A DNA stretch of 64,000 nucleotides, from the NCBI GenBank assembly GCA_964384945.1, contig CAYLMK010000001.1, positions 124,001-188,000 of the forward strand. The letters run 5' to 3'. Source of the DNA: S015-6 sp964384945 (GTDB lineage: Bacteria > Desulfobacterota > DSWW01). Positions 34,295 to 43,390 of the stretch are shown piece after piece (position 1 is the stretch's first letter; each line of letters opens with the position of its first letter). The notes under the pieces were generated by a model. The model saw nothing but the letters and a program-made list of their open reading frames with translations, was not told where the DNA came from and did no database searches. The position numbers were made by a program, and so were the translations under genes.

Positions 34295-34324
34295 TTGACA
34301 GGGCAAATCGCTTGCCGCTAAAGT
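34295..34324 (+). promoter_or_regulatory. promoter of asd
   Basis: A perfect TTGACA (34295-34300) and TAAAGT (34319-34324) are 18 bases apart, ending 67 bases before the asd start. Confidence 0.6.
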
Positions 34325-34391
34325 GTTGGATTAGCGTTTTGCACGCCGGGAGTTCCCTGTACCCTCAGTTTCCCCAGGAAAGGATGTTAGG

Positions 34392-35447
34392 ATGGCCGGA
34401 TTCCATGTTGCCGTCGTAGGCGCCACGGGCGCCGTCGGGCAGGAGATGCTTGCGATCCTCGAGGAAAGAAAGTTTCCTGTGAAATCCCTGCGGCTGCTGG
34501 CGTCAGAGCGTTCCGTGGGAAAGGTCTTTTCCTTCCGCGGGCAATCCGTGGAGGTTCAGGAACTCAAGCGAACCTCTTTTCGGGGGATCGACCTCGCCCT
34601 GTTCTCGGCGGGCGCCGACAGGAGCAAGCAGTTCGCGCCGGCTGCCGTGAAGGCGGGGGCGGTGGTCATCGACAACAGTTCCGCCTTCCGGATGGAGTCT
34701 TGGGTGCCCCTCGTGGTGCCGGAGATCAACCCGGAAGAGATCGGGAACCATCGAGGCATCATCGCGAACCCCAACTGTACGACCATCGTCACCCTGATGG
34801 GCCTCTATCCCCTCCGGTCGTACGGAATCCGAAGGATCATCCTGTCGAGTTATCAGGCCGTCTCCGGTGCCGGGGCATGGGCCATCGAGGAACTCCGAAG
34901 GCAGACCCTCGCGTGGGCGCTCCAGGAGATCAAGAACGCGACGATGGGGACCCGGGAGGAAGCCGTACTGCGGGCCGAGAAGTTTCCCCACCCGATCGCT
35001 TTCAACCTGATTCCCCACATCGACCGATTCCTGGACGGCGGATATACGAAGGAAGAGATGAAATGCCTGTTCGAGTCCCGGAAGATCATGAAGCTGCCGG
35101 ATCTGAAGGTCTCGGCCACCACCGTGCGGGTGCCCGTATTTCGCTCGCATTCCGTATCGGTGCACCTCGAAACGGAAAAGCCCCTGTCGGTGGCCAGGGC
35201 CCGCTCCCTGATACGCAAGGCAAAGGGGGTCCGGCTCTGCGACGACCCTGCGAAATCCAAGTACCCCACCCCGGTCCAGGTGGCGGGCAAGGACGACTGC
35301 CTCGTGGGCAGGATCCGAAAGGACGATACCGTACCGAACGGGCTCTGTCTGTGGATCGTGGGCGATCAACTCCGGAAGGGGGCGGCCCTGAACGCGATTC
35401 AAATCGCGGAGTGCCTGTTCGGGACCGGGCCGGCGTCGAAGGCCTGA
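34392..35447 (+). CDS. asd: aspartate-semialdehyde dehydrogenase
   Basis: This 351-residue enzyme reduces aspartyl phosphate to the semialdehyde, leading to diaminopimelate, lysine, threonine and methionine. It shows an N-terminal NADP site (VAVVGATGAVGQEMLAIL), the catalytic cysteine in IANPNCTTIV, SSYQAVSGAGAWAIEEL, and VRVPVFRSHSVSVHLE. Length is normal. Diaminopimelate production links it to the peptidoglycan genes just upstream, but it has its own promoter. It is convergent with the patatin gene, 25 bases apart. Confidence 0.96.
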   Translation: MAGFHVAVVGATGAVGQEMLAILEERKFPVKSLRLLASERSVGKVFSFRGQSVEVQELKRTSFRGIDLALFSAGADRSKQFAPAAVKAGAVVIDNSSAFRMESWVPLVVPEINPEEIGNHRGIIANPNCTTIVTLMGLYPLRSYGIRRIILSSYQAVSGAGAWAIEELRRQTLAWALQEIKNATMGTREEAVLRAEKFPHPIAFNLIPHIDRFLDGGYTKEEMKCLFESRKIMKLPDLKVSATTVRVPVFRSHSVSVHLETEKPLSVARARSLIRKAKGVRLCDDPAKSKYPTPVQVAGKDDCLVGRIRKDDTVPNGLCLWIVGDQLRKGAALNAIQIAECLFGTGPASKA

Positions 35448-35472
35448 GCCGGCCGCTCCCCCCTCGCATCGA

Positions 35473-36822
35473 TCAGGAAGCGGCCTGAAACACGCCGCGC
35501 TTCGTGCGGAGAGGGAATTGCAGGATCTTCCGCGGGTCGCCCGACCCGTTCCCCTCGAAGGACGGTTCCGCGGAAGGACGGTTCAGGACCATGCCGTAGG
35601 CATCCAGGATGCGGCGAAGGGAGTGGTATTTCGCCTCGATCGACTCGCATACCGAGTCATAGCCCCTCCTGGCGGCCCGATGCCGTTCCCGCAAAGAAAG
35701 GGGGTTCATCTCGAAGAACCTGTAGTCGTACTCGTTGGGTTCGATGAGGAGGATGTCCCCTCGGAAGCGAGGGTCCCTGCGGTAAAGTTCGATTCCGTAA
35801 TCGAGCCTCGTGTGCAGCAGGATCCGGAAGACCTGATTGAGCACCGAAAAGACGCCCTGGTCAGCGAGGTGCTTCCCTTCGACGACGTGTTTCTTCTTCT
35901 CCCGGGAATACCGTGAAATGACCTTGTTGCGGAACGGCCGGAACGGATTGTAACAGATGATCAGGTCTGCGCCGCCCTCGACCGCCACGTCGATGTTGGC
36001 CGTCTTTCGAACCCCCCCGTCGACATAATCCACCCCCTGGATCCGGGCAGGCCGGTAGAAACCGGGAAGGGCCGTGGATGCCTGAACCGCCTGCGAGATG
36101 GTAAGGTTGTTGTTCTGGTTGTATCCGAAAACGACCCTTTCCGCCGTATCCAGATCGGCGGCGACGATGTAGAGTTCCTTCCCGGTCAACCGGTACAGGG
36201 AGGTGAAATCGTTCGGGAGGCGGTTCCTTTCGAAGGTCTTTCGGAGCGCCGACTCGATTCGGTCGTTTCGGAAGAGCCCCCGCGGAAGATAGTCGGGCGG
36301 GGAGGGAAACTGGCGGGTCATCCCCAGGATTCTTCCATATCTCGTGAGCAACCGGTTGCAGGCCTCGAAGGAAGGATGCCGCAGCAGATCGAAGAGCGAG
36401 CGGCGGAAATCCTCCTTCAGCAGGCTGTTGGACAGGAGGGCCCCGAGCAGGAACTCGGGAAGGAAATCAAGGAAATCCCATAGGAAGTGAAAGGGACCTT
36501 TGATAAAATCGATCAAGTTGGGATTGTAGAAATCGAGGAAGCCGATCCCATGCAGGTGACCGGATTCCCCGTCGATGCTCTCCAGCATCTGGCCGGGACC
36601 GATTCCGTTCGCCAGCAGCGAAGCAATGATGGAGCCGGCGCTGAGTCCCACGAAGGCATCAAAATCGGTCACCTTCCGATTCTGGAGGCAGCTGTTCAGG
36701 GCGTGGAGACCACCGACTTTGTATGCCCCGCCGGTTACCGCCCCGCCGGCCAGCACGACGGCGACCTTCGGATTTTCCTTGGGACGGCGAAGATCACTCT
36801 TCTGTACGATGGTGATTCCCAT
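35473..36822 (-). CDS. patatin-like phospholipase
   Basis: This 449-residue patatin-family lipid acyl hydrolase has the oxyanion-hole glycine run VVLAGGAVTGGAYKVGG (residues 22-38), the nucleophile motif GLSAG near 59-63, and the Asp of the Ser-Asp dyad in YVDGGVRKT. A long helical region lies between nucleophile and aspartate (FLDFYNPNLIDFIKGPFHF). It lacks a signal peptide, so it probably acts on inner-membrane lipids from the cytoplasm, unless exported by another route. The start codon lacks a visible Shine-Dalgarno. Substrate is unknown; patatins may remodel phospholipids or act as effectors. Confidence 0.88.
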   Translation of the reverse strand: MGITIVQKSDLRRPKENPKVAVVLAGGAVTGGAYKVGGLHALNSCLQNRKVTDFDAFVGLSAGSIIASLLANGIGPGQMLESIDGESGHLHGIGFLDFYNPNLIDFIKGPFHFLWDFLDFLPEFLLGALLSNSLLKEDFRRSLFDLLRHPSFEACNRLLTRYGRILGMTRQFPSPPDYLPRGLFRNDRIESALRKTFERNRLPNDFTSLYRLTGKELYIVAADLDTAERVVFGYNQNNNLTISQAVQASTALPGFYRPARIQGVDYVDGGVRKTANIDVAVEGGADLIICYNPFRPFRNKVISRYSREKKKHVVEGKHLADQGVFSVLNQVFRILLHTRLDYGIELYRRDPRFRGDILLIEPNEYDYRFFEMNPLSLRERHRAARRGYDSVCESIEAKYHSLRRILDAYGMVLNRPSAEPSFEGNGSGDPRKILQFPLRTKRGVFQAAS

Positions 36823-37003
36823 TGCAACAAGGAGTACAAAATCCCGATGTTTGTGGGTTCTTCCGGGCCACGAGGGGCATTCTTGAATCGCAATGCATCA
36901 TTCTAATAGGTTTTCGGAGAAAGTAAAGAAATGTTTGGGATTCCTTCTTCTCTCCCCGCTTCGGTGAATCCGAACATACGAACGTAACAAAGACACCCGG
37001 TTT

Positions 37004-39484
37004 ATGAACTCAAAGAACGGAAGAAGCCCGATGATCGTCCCTGACGAGCCCTTCGCGGACAGGGACTCCCTCCGGCAACTCGACTGGCCCTGGCTTCTGG
37101 ACCAGATCCGCCAGAGGCTTCGAACGGCGCCCGCACGCGAGGACTGTGCAGGCCTCCTGTGGGCATCGACCCGCGACGAGGCCCTCCAGACCATGCGCGA
37201 GGTCGAGGAAGTTCGAAACCTGCTGGACAAGGGAACCCCCTTTCCCCTGGGGAATCCTCCCGACATCCGGGCTCTGCGGCCCCGCATCGACAAGGGCGCG
37301 ATCCTGGGACCCGCGGAACTGCTTGACATCGCCTCCTGGATGGAGACGGTGGAGGCCTTGAGGAAGTTCCTGGTCATGCGCCGCCAGCAGGCGCCCCTGC
37401 TCTATCGATACGCCGAGACGGCCCCGTCCCTGTCGCATCTCGTCTACGACATCCGCAGCTGCGTGGACGAGAAGGGAGAGGTGCGCGACGAGGCAAGTCC
37501 GGAACTTTCCGCGCTCCGGAAGCGGGCCAGAAAGGTCCACCAGGAAATCCATCAAAGGCTCCATGCGTATCTGACGGAGAAGGATTTCGCCGACATCCTC
37601 CAGGATCGATTCTACACACTCAAAGAGGACAGGTACGTTCTGCCCATCAAGGCCCACCAGCGCGGGTTCGCGGACGGAATCGTCCTGGGCAGCTCGAACA
37701 GCGGTGCCACACTCTTCATCGAGCCCCGGGAGATCGTCGAACTCAACAACACCTACAAATTGGCTCTGCTCGACTCCCAGCGGGAAATCAACAGGATTCT
37801 GCTGGGCATCGGTGATCACCTGCGGCAGGATGCTTCGGAAATCGACAAGGGAGAGGCCTTTCTGACCCGGCTGGACCTGGTGCAGGCACGGGCGAGCTTC
37901 TCCAATGCCCTGAAGGCGAACGTGCCGACCCTGAATCGCGAACAGGGCATCCGGCTTCTCCAGGCCCGTCATCCCTTTCTCTTCCTGACCCGGGACCGTC
38001 TTGTGCCGAATGATATCCGGATCGAGCCGCCGAACCGGACCTTGCTGATCACGGGACCGAACGCGGGAGGCAAGACGGTCATTCTGAAGACCGTCGGTCT
38101 CCTCTCCCTGATGGCGAGGGCCGGCTTCGCTTTGCCCGTTGCCGAGGGTTCGAATCTCCCCTTCTTCGACCGCATCTTCTCGAACATCGGGGACAGCCAG
38201 AGCCTGGAAGAGGACCGATCCACCTTTTCGGGTCATGTGCAGCGGATCGTCGATTTCCTCGCCCGCATGCAGGACACAAGCCTCGCCCTGCTGGACGAAA
38301 TCCTCATCGGAACCGATCCGGAGGAAGGGAGTTCTCTGGCGCAGGCGGTTCTCGAACATCTCGCGGAAACCGGATCGTTCACCCTGGCCACGACCCACTA
38401 CATCGCCCTGAAATCGTTGGCGGCCCGGCAGTCAGGCATCCGGAACGCAGCCCTGGGTTTTGATCCCCACACCCTTCGGCCCACCTACCGGCTGATCCCG
38501 GGCGTCCCCGGAACGAGCAATGCCCTGGCGATCGCGAGCCAGCTCGGCCTTCCCGCCCGCATCCTCGAAAGGGCCCGGTCCCTGCGGGGCGACAAGGGCG
38601 CGGACATCGAAGGGCTTCTTGTCCAGATCCAGGCCGTCAAGAAGGAGGCGGAAGCGGAGAGGGATCGGTGGAAGAAGGCCTCCGAAGAAGTCGAGGCCGC
38701 TTTGCAGGCGGTTCGAAAGGAACGGGAAGAGGTGGAGAGCCGCGAGAGGGAATTGAAAAGGAGGTATCGGGACAGATTGGAAGAGGCCTTCCGGGAGGCA
38801 TTGCGGGAATTGCAGCGACTGCGATCCCAGGCCCGCCCCGAGGCCTCCCCCTCGTGCGCTGCGGTATCCAGGCAAATCAGAGAATACAGGGAGACGCTGA
38901 CCTCCGAAGAGGGAGCGTTTCATGACCCCCTTCCGGTTCCGCAGGCGGATCGCCAAGTCGACTGGGCCGAGGTTCAACGCGGGGACACCGTCCATCTGCC
39001 GGAGCTGAAGACGGATGCCAGGGTCCTGGCCCGACCGGACCGGAAAGGGACGGTCGTCGTGGAGGCAAAGGGCTTCCGGATGCAGGTGGAGGCGGACAAG
39101 GTCCTGAAACCTGCCGTGCAGAAGCGCACCATCAAAAAGGAGGACACGGGCCGCCGTGCGGGGTCGAACGTCTCCTGGGACCTGCAGGCCTCCGCCGAGC
39201 CCTCGCCCGCAGAGGGAGCCGGCTCCCCCCGTTATGACCTGCGGGGGCTGACCGTGGAAGAGGCCCTGCATCGAACCTCGCTGTGGCTGGACAGGGGATT
39301 TCGTGAACACGCGCCCCGCATGGTCTTGGTCCACGGCCTGGGGAAGGGGGTGCTGCGTGACGCGATCCGGGAGTCCTTGTCCCGGGTTCCGTACCCGATT
39401 TCCTTCAGGCCGGGACAACCTGCGGAGGGCGGCGACGGCGTGACCGTCGTCGAGTTCGAGCCGGCCGGATTTCCGGATCGATAG
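37004..39484 (+). CDS. mutS2: endonuclease MutS2
   Basis: This 826-residue MutS2 protein has the DNA-binding clamp region, the ABC-type ATPase (Walker A TGPNAGGKT near residue 350, ALLDEILIGTDPEEG as Walker B), a coiled-coil rich in Glu and Arg (about 520-620), and a C-terminal Smr nuclease domain (YDLRGLTVEEALHR and LVHGLGKGVLRDAI, about 743-815). MutS2 opposes homologous recombination and, in some bacteria, acts on collided ribosomes; it is not a mismatch-repair protein. Length is slightly above 780-800, which is typical. It is divergent from the patatin gene. I saw no clean promoter. Confidence 0.95.
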   Translation: MNSKNGRSPMIVPDEPFADRDSLRQLDWPWLLDQIRQRLRTAPAREDCAGLLWASTRDEALQTMREVEEVRNLLDKGTPFPLGNPPDIRALRPRIDKGAILGPAELLDIASWMETVEALRKFLVMRRQQAPLLYRYAETAPSLSHLVYDIRSCVDEKGEVRDEASPELSALRKRARKVHQEIHQRLHAYLTEKDFADILQDRFYTLKEDRYVLPIKAHQRGFADGIVLGSSNSGATLFIEPREIVELNNTYKLALLDSQREINRILLGIGDHLRQDASEIDKGEAFLTRLDLVQARASFSNALKANVPTLNREQGIRLLQARHPFLFLTRDRLVPNDIRIEPPNRTLLITGPNAGGKTVILKTVGLLSLMARAGFALPVAEGSNLPFFDRIFSNIGDSQSLEEDRSTFSGHVQRIVDFLARMQDTSLALLDEILIGTDPEEGSSLAQAVLEHLAETGSFTLATTHYIALKSLAARQSGIRNAALGFDPHTLRPTYRLIPGVPGTSNALAIASQLGLPARILERARSLRGDKGADIEGLLVQIQAVKKEAEAERDRWKKASEEVEAALQAVRKEREEVESRERELKRRYRDRLEEAFREALRELQRLRSQARPEASPSCAAVSRQIREYRETLTSEEGAFHDPLPVPQADRQVDWAEVQRGDTVHLPELKTDARVLARPDRKGTVVVEAKGFRMQVEADKVLKPAVQKRTIKKEDTGRRAGSNVSWDLQASAEPSPAEGAGSPRYDLRGLTVEEALHRTSLWLDRGFREHAPRMVLVHGLGKGVLRDAIRESLSRVPYPISFRPGQPAEGGDGVTVVEFEPAGFPDR

Positions 39485-39590
39485 CCTGAAGGGAGGGCTC
39501 GCGTTCCGTCGGCTCGGCCCGATACGCTCCATGCGGGGGCGGAGGAAGGGGGTTCTTCGCGGTCGCCTGCGAGTTCCGGCTTTCCCTGCC

Positions 39591-40061
39591 TCAACCCGGT
39601 ACCTTTCCGGGGCGCCACGGCAGTCCGATCCTGTCCCCCCCCTTCCGAATCAGGACGAGGGCCGCGACGAGCAGGAGGATGTCTTCGGCGAGAAGCTTGA
39701 GGCCGACCCTCCTGCCTCCCTGCGTGTTGAAACAGCCGCATTCGATGTCCAGCCCGCGAACGAGCGTGATGCTCACCGCGACGATGAACACGCAAAGAAG
39801 AAAGGCGGACACGAGCGCGGCCGACCGCACCCACTGCCCGAACAGGAGCAGCAACCCGCACAGACACTCGACCCAGGGGAGGGTCACCGCGACGAGGTTT
39901 ACGAGGAGTTCCGGCAACAGCCCGTAATTGTCGATCGCTCGCGCGAAATCGTCCGGACGAAGGATCTTGTCGAAACCGTACAGGAGAAACACGAGGCCCA
40001 GAAGAATCCGGGCGGCGGCCTCCATCACCCGATCTCTTCCTATATTCCGGCCGATCGTCAT
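39591..40061 (-). CDS. MauE/DoxX-like membrane protein
   Basis: This 156-residue protein has four hydrophobic helices in the DoxX/MauE arrangement. It begins with RILLGLVFLLYGFDKILRP. The motif IECGCFNTQ carries the CGCF cysteines of the MauE subgroup, thought to support disulfide formation in periplasmic proteins. It begins four bases after the rhodanese stop and is surely in the same operon. Together they suggest handling of sulfane sulfur or thiol redox state in the envelope. A cofactor or quinone link is possible but not visible. Confidence 0.82.
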   Translation of the reverse strand: MTIGRNIGRDRVMEAAARILLGLVFLLYGFDKILRPDDFARAIDNYGLLPELLVNLVAVTLPWVECLCGLLLLFGQWVRSAALVSAFLLCVFIVAVSITLVRGLDIECGCFNTQGGRRVGLKLLAEDILLLVAALVLIRKGGDRIGLPWRPGKVPG

Positions 40062-40064
40062 GGT

Positions 40065-40631
40065 TCACCCTCCATCCGGACCCGTGTCGCTCCGGCTCGA
40101 AGAGGTCTGCCCCCCGCCCTTCGTCTTCTTTCCCTTCGGCGAATCCCCTTCGGCCGGATACCCCGCCTCCCTCCACTTCTCCCAACCGCCCCAGAAGACC
40201 TTCACCTGCGTGTAGCCTTCTTCTTTCAGCAATTCGGCCACATCCCGGCTCGTCTCGCAGCTTCCTCCGCCGCAGTAGGTAACCAGAAGGGTGTCGAACG
40301 GGATGAGCGTCGTCCAGGAGGAGAGGGCCTCTTCGAAATCTTCCTTCGGCAGCAGGAGCGCCCCCGGGATATGGCCGGCGGCGAATTCCTCTGCGGAGCG
40401 GGCATCGACGAAGATAGCCTTCCGCTCCCTGTGCAGGACCCAGACTTCATCCAGCCCGACTTCCTCGATCCCCTTCGTGTCCGGCCTCGGGACCGGCCCG
40501 AGCAGGCCCAGGCCGCGGGGAGAGAGGGCGTTGGAGAGCACCCCGAGCAGGGCGCCGGTCAGAACGATCAGAAAACCCCGCCTTGCAGATGCAGCAAAGG
40601 CAGGAATGTCAAGAAACAATCGACCGCTCAA
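40065..40631 (-). CDS. membrane-anchored rhodanese-like protein
   Basis: This 188-residue protein has an N-terminal membrane anchor (GFLIVLTGALLGVLSNAL) and one rhodanese domain. The domain is recognised by IFVDARSAEEFAAGHIPGALLLP and the active loop YCGGGSCETS with the catalytic Cys, followed by VFWGGWEKWREAGYP. Rhodaneses transfer sulfane sulfur. It starts with TTG, with AGGAG about ten bases upstream. The tail is hydrophilic (SPKGKKTKGGGQTSSSRS). The MauE-like gene is four bases downstream. Confidence 0.85.
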   Translation of the reverse strand: MSGRLFLDIPAFAASARRGFLIVLTGALLGVLSNALSPRGLGLLGPVPRPDTKGIEEVGLDEVWVLHRERKAIFVDARSAEEFAAGHIPGALLLPKEDFEEALSSWTTLIPFDTLLVTYCGGGSCETSRDVAELLKEEGYTQVKVFWGGWEKWREAGYPAEGDSPKGKKTKGGGQTSSSRSDTGPDGG

Positions 40632-40769
40632 CGTTCGGATTCTCCTACGCAGTCCCGCCGGGGCCGCCCCCTCAGCGGGGAACCACGGTCCTCCGGCTCT
40701 CTACGCATCCGAGGCTACAGGATAGCAAAAAGTGCATCGCACAGAAAGCCGGAAGGCACGTGGCGGCCC

Positions 40770-40798
40770 TTTACTTTTCGCAACGGCTGTTGTAATAT
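40770..40798 (+). promoter_or_regulatory. promoter of hflX
   Basis: TTTACT (40770-40775) and TAATAT (40793-40798) are 17 bases apart. Transcription would begin near 40805, just before the coding similarity of HflX begins at about 40840, showing that the N-terminal region is meant to be translated. Confidence 0.6.
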
Positions 40799-40823
40799 TT
40801 TTTACAATGGAAATCAACAGGTT

Positions 40824-42646
40824 ATGACATACTCGCGGGGGATATCCCGATCGACAAGGTATTCGGCAACACCCTCGGTCTCAAGCCCAGCCAGCATACG
40901 AGGATTCAGCGAATCTACCGGAGGCGGATCCCTCTCGCACAGATATGCACACCCGAACTCGCCCGCTACCTGTCCGAAATCTCCTGGGAGGTCGGCAGGC
41001 AGATCGGCATCCTGGTCGACCGCAGAGGCTACATCCAACAAGTAGTCGTCGGAGACGCCAAGCAGGTAGTTCTGCCCGACCGGAAGCGATCCAGGTCTGC
41101 TGCCGGTCGATTGTCCGGCATTCGGTACATACATACCCACCTCCGGCCGGAGCCCTTGAGCGAGGAAGACCTGGCCGATTTGTCCCTGCTCAGGCTGGAC
41201 TGCGTGACCGCCATCGAAGTCGGCCCCCAGGGCCTTCCACAAAGGCTGCATGTCGCCTTCCCCGCCCCGGACGGCGCTTCGGAAGCCCCCTGGGACATCC
41301 GGAAGCCCCTTTCGGCGGCCGAGGCGGCCGAGATCGATCTGCTTGCCCTGATTCGCGACCTGGAAAGGGAACTGGCGCGTACGACACCCTTTTCCACCGA
41401 GACGCGCGCAGGGGCCGGGCCCCAAAGGGCGATTCTCGTGGGCGTCGCCCTCGGGGATGTCGGCGAGGCCGAGGAATCGCTGGACGAGCTCAGGTCCCTG
41501 GCCTGCTCCAGCGGCGTCACCGTGCTCGACACCCTCCTGCAGCGGAGGCCCTTCCTTCACCCCCAGTTCATCGTCGGCAAAGGGAAGCTCCAGGATCTGG
41601 TCATCCAGGCCTTGCAGAAGGGGGCCGAGATGATCATCCTCGACCACGATCTGACCCCGAATCAAATGCGATGCATCACCGATTTCACGGAGATCAAGGT
41701 CCTCGACCGCACCCAGTTGATCCTGGACATCTTCGCCCAACGGGCAAAGACGCGGGACGGTAAGATCCAGGTCGAACTTGCGCAGCTTCGGTACCGGCTT
41801 CCGAGGCTTCTTCACCGCAACACCGGATTGTCCCGGCTCGCGGGCGGGATCGGCGGCACCGGGCCGGGGGAGACAAAGCTCGAGATCGACCGACGCAGGG
41901 TGCGGGACAGGATTCACCGCCTCGAGAGGCAGGTCGAGAGGCTTCGCAGGGAACGCAGGACCCGCCGGGCCCGCCGCAATGAGAGCGGGCTTCCCCTGGT
42001 ATGCCTGGTGGGCTACACCAACGCCGGAAAATCGACCCTGCTGAACACGCTGACGCAAAGCAACGTGTACACGGAGAACCGGCTCTTCGCGACCCTGGAT
42101 CCTGCAACGCGCAGGCTCCGGCTCAACGGAGGCCGCGAGATCCTGGTCACCGACACGGTGGGATTCATCCGAGATCTCCCTGGCGACCTCATCGCGGCCT
42201 TCCTGGCCACGTTGGAGGAGCTGCGCGATGCCGATCTGCTGGTCCATGTCATCGACGGCGCTTCGGATCGCTGCGAGAAGCAGCTGGAGGTCGTCGAGGA
42301 TCTGCTGGACACGCTGGAGCTGGGGCGCATTCGCACGTTGCGGGTCTTCAACAAGGCCGATCGGGCCGCCCCGGAGAGGCTGAGCAATCTGTGCCGCCGA
42401 TATCAAGGCATCCCGATCTCAGCCCTGGACCCGTCCACCCTGACGGCCCTTCTTGACAGGCTGGAATCCCTGCGGGTCACGGGCAACGGAGTCTCCCCGC
42501 TGAAGACGGCCTCGGGCACGGTTCGCGCCGCTCCCTCGGGGTCCGGCCCCTGCCCGGGACGGAATTGGGAAGAACCGGTGCGTGCCGATTGCGATCGAAC
42601 GAGATGGATCACGGAGACGGGCGGGAGGGGTAGCCGAGCACCTTGA
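40824..42646 (+). CDS. hflX: GTPase HflX with disrupted or unusual start
   Basis: HflX is a ribosome-splitting GTPase of about 605 residues here. G1 is GYTNAGKSTLLN, followed by TDTVGFIRDLPGDLIAAF, FNKAD and the HflX domain GGIGGTGPGETKLEIDRRR. Residues matching the usual N-terminal domain (IPIDKVFGNTLGLKPSQ) begin at about 40841 in the same frame, yet no ATG, GTG or TTG precedes them in that frame after the last stop. An ATG at 40824 is in the frame that would join if the G5 run at 40837-40841 had one more G. The first in-frame standard start, TTG at 41111, would lose about 90 conserved residues. Sequencing error, frameshift or a non-AUG start are all possible. Confidence 0.9.
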
Positions 42647-43244
42647 GCAAGTGAGGCCGAAGATCTTCGGTCGTGTAGGGCTTGTCGATCACCGCCTCCA
42701 CCCCCAGGGAGAGCAGCGCCTGCATCTTTCCGCCCGGGACCTTTTCGTTGAGAACAATGACCTTCGTCCCCCGGACCTCCGGGATTCTTTGAAGGGCGCG
42801 GCAGAACCTCACGATTTCCTGAGCCTTCGGGATCGTCCCGAGGATCACCAGCTCCGGCCGCAACAACCCGATTTGAACCCCGCTCTCGTATAGGTCCTTG
42901 GCCACAAAGACCTTGTAGGCATCGGACGATCTTCGTAGAATCTGTTTCAGGAGCCCTTCCAGGAGCCGCTTTGTCTCGACAACGAGGATCTTCTTCTTCT
43001 CGCCGCCGGCCTTGACTGAAAAAGGGATCTGGTAGCGCTCCAGGAAACGGACCAGGTCCGCCTCCCGGACCCGGCGGTGCCCTCCCGGGGTGCGAAACGA
43101 GGTCAGTTTGCCTTGATCCACCCAGCGGATCACGGTCCGAAGTGAGACCTTGCACACCTTGGCCAGGTCCACCGTCGTATAGATGCGCTCGGTCATGGGT
43201 CCGGCATCTCCCTCGTTGAAGGCCTCGGCCGAAGATCTTCCCAT
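42609..43244 (-). CDS. HTH protein with degenerate receiver domain
   Basis: This 211-residue protein starts with a MerR/excisionase-like helix-turn-helix: YTTVDLAKVCKVSLRTVIRW, then TPGGHRRVREADLVRFLE (residues about 22-70). A receiver-like domain follows (about 86-205). It has KILVVETKRLL where an acidic pair is expected and ELVILGTIP where the phospho-Asp should be, but keeps the final Lys in VIDKPY. So the receiver fold is kept but phosphorylation is not possible. It may dimerise or bind a ligand. A start at 43196 is an alternative. Its 3' end overlaps hflX by 38 bases. Confidence 0.8.
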   Translation of the reverse strand: MGRSSAEAFNEGDAGPMTERIYTTVDLAKVCKVSLRTVIRWVDQGKLTSFRTPGGHRRVREADLVRFLERYQIPFSVKAGGEKKKILVVETKRLLEGLLKQILRRSSDAYKVFVAKDLYESGVQIGLLRPELVILGTIPKAQEIVRFCRALQRIPEVRGTKVIVLNEKVPGGKMQALLSLGVEAVIDKPYTTEDLRPHLLKVLGYPSRPSP

Positions 43245-43390
43245 CCATTTCCCCCTTCCCCTTCGACATGCGGCGGGCTTTTCTTTAGCTTTCGGGGTTT
43301 TTCAAAGGACGGCCGGGGAAACCCCCGGCACCGGAGGGATTGCGGGGAGGGGGAAGGGCCGCATCGCCCGGGGGCACGGGGGAGAGAAAT

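Noticed and set aside
39531..41045. Rightward open frame over the rhodanese/MauE genes
   Set aside because: No motif or start signal; the leftward genes have domain motifs and tight spacing.
40814..42406. Leftward open frame opposite hflX
   Set aside because: No start signal or motif; the rightward frame carries the complete GTPase motifs.
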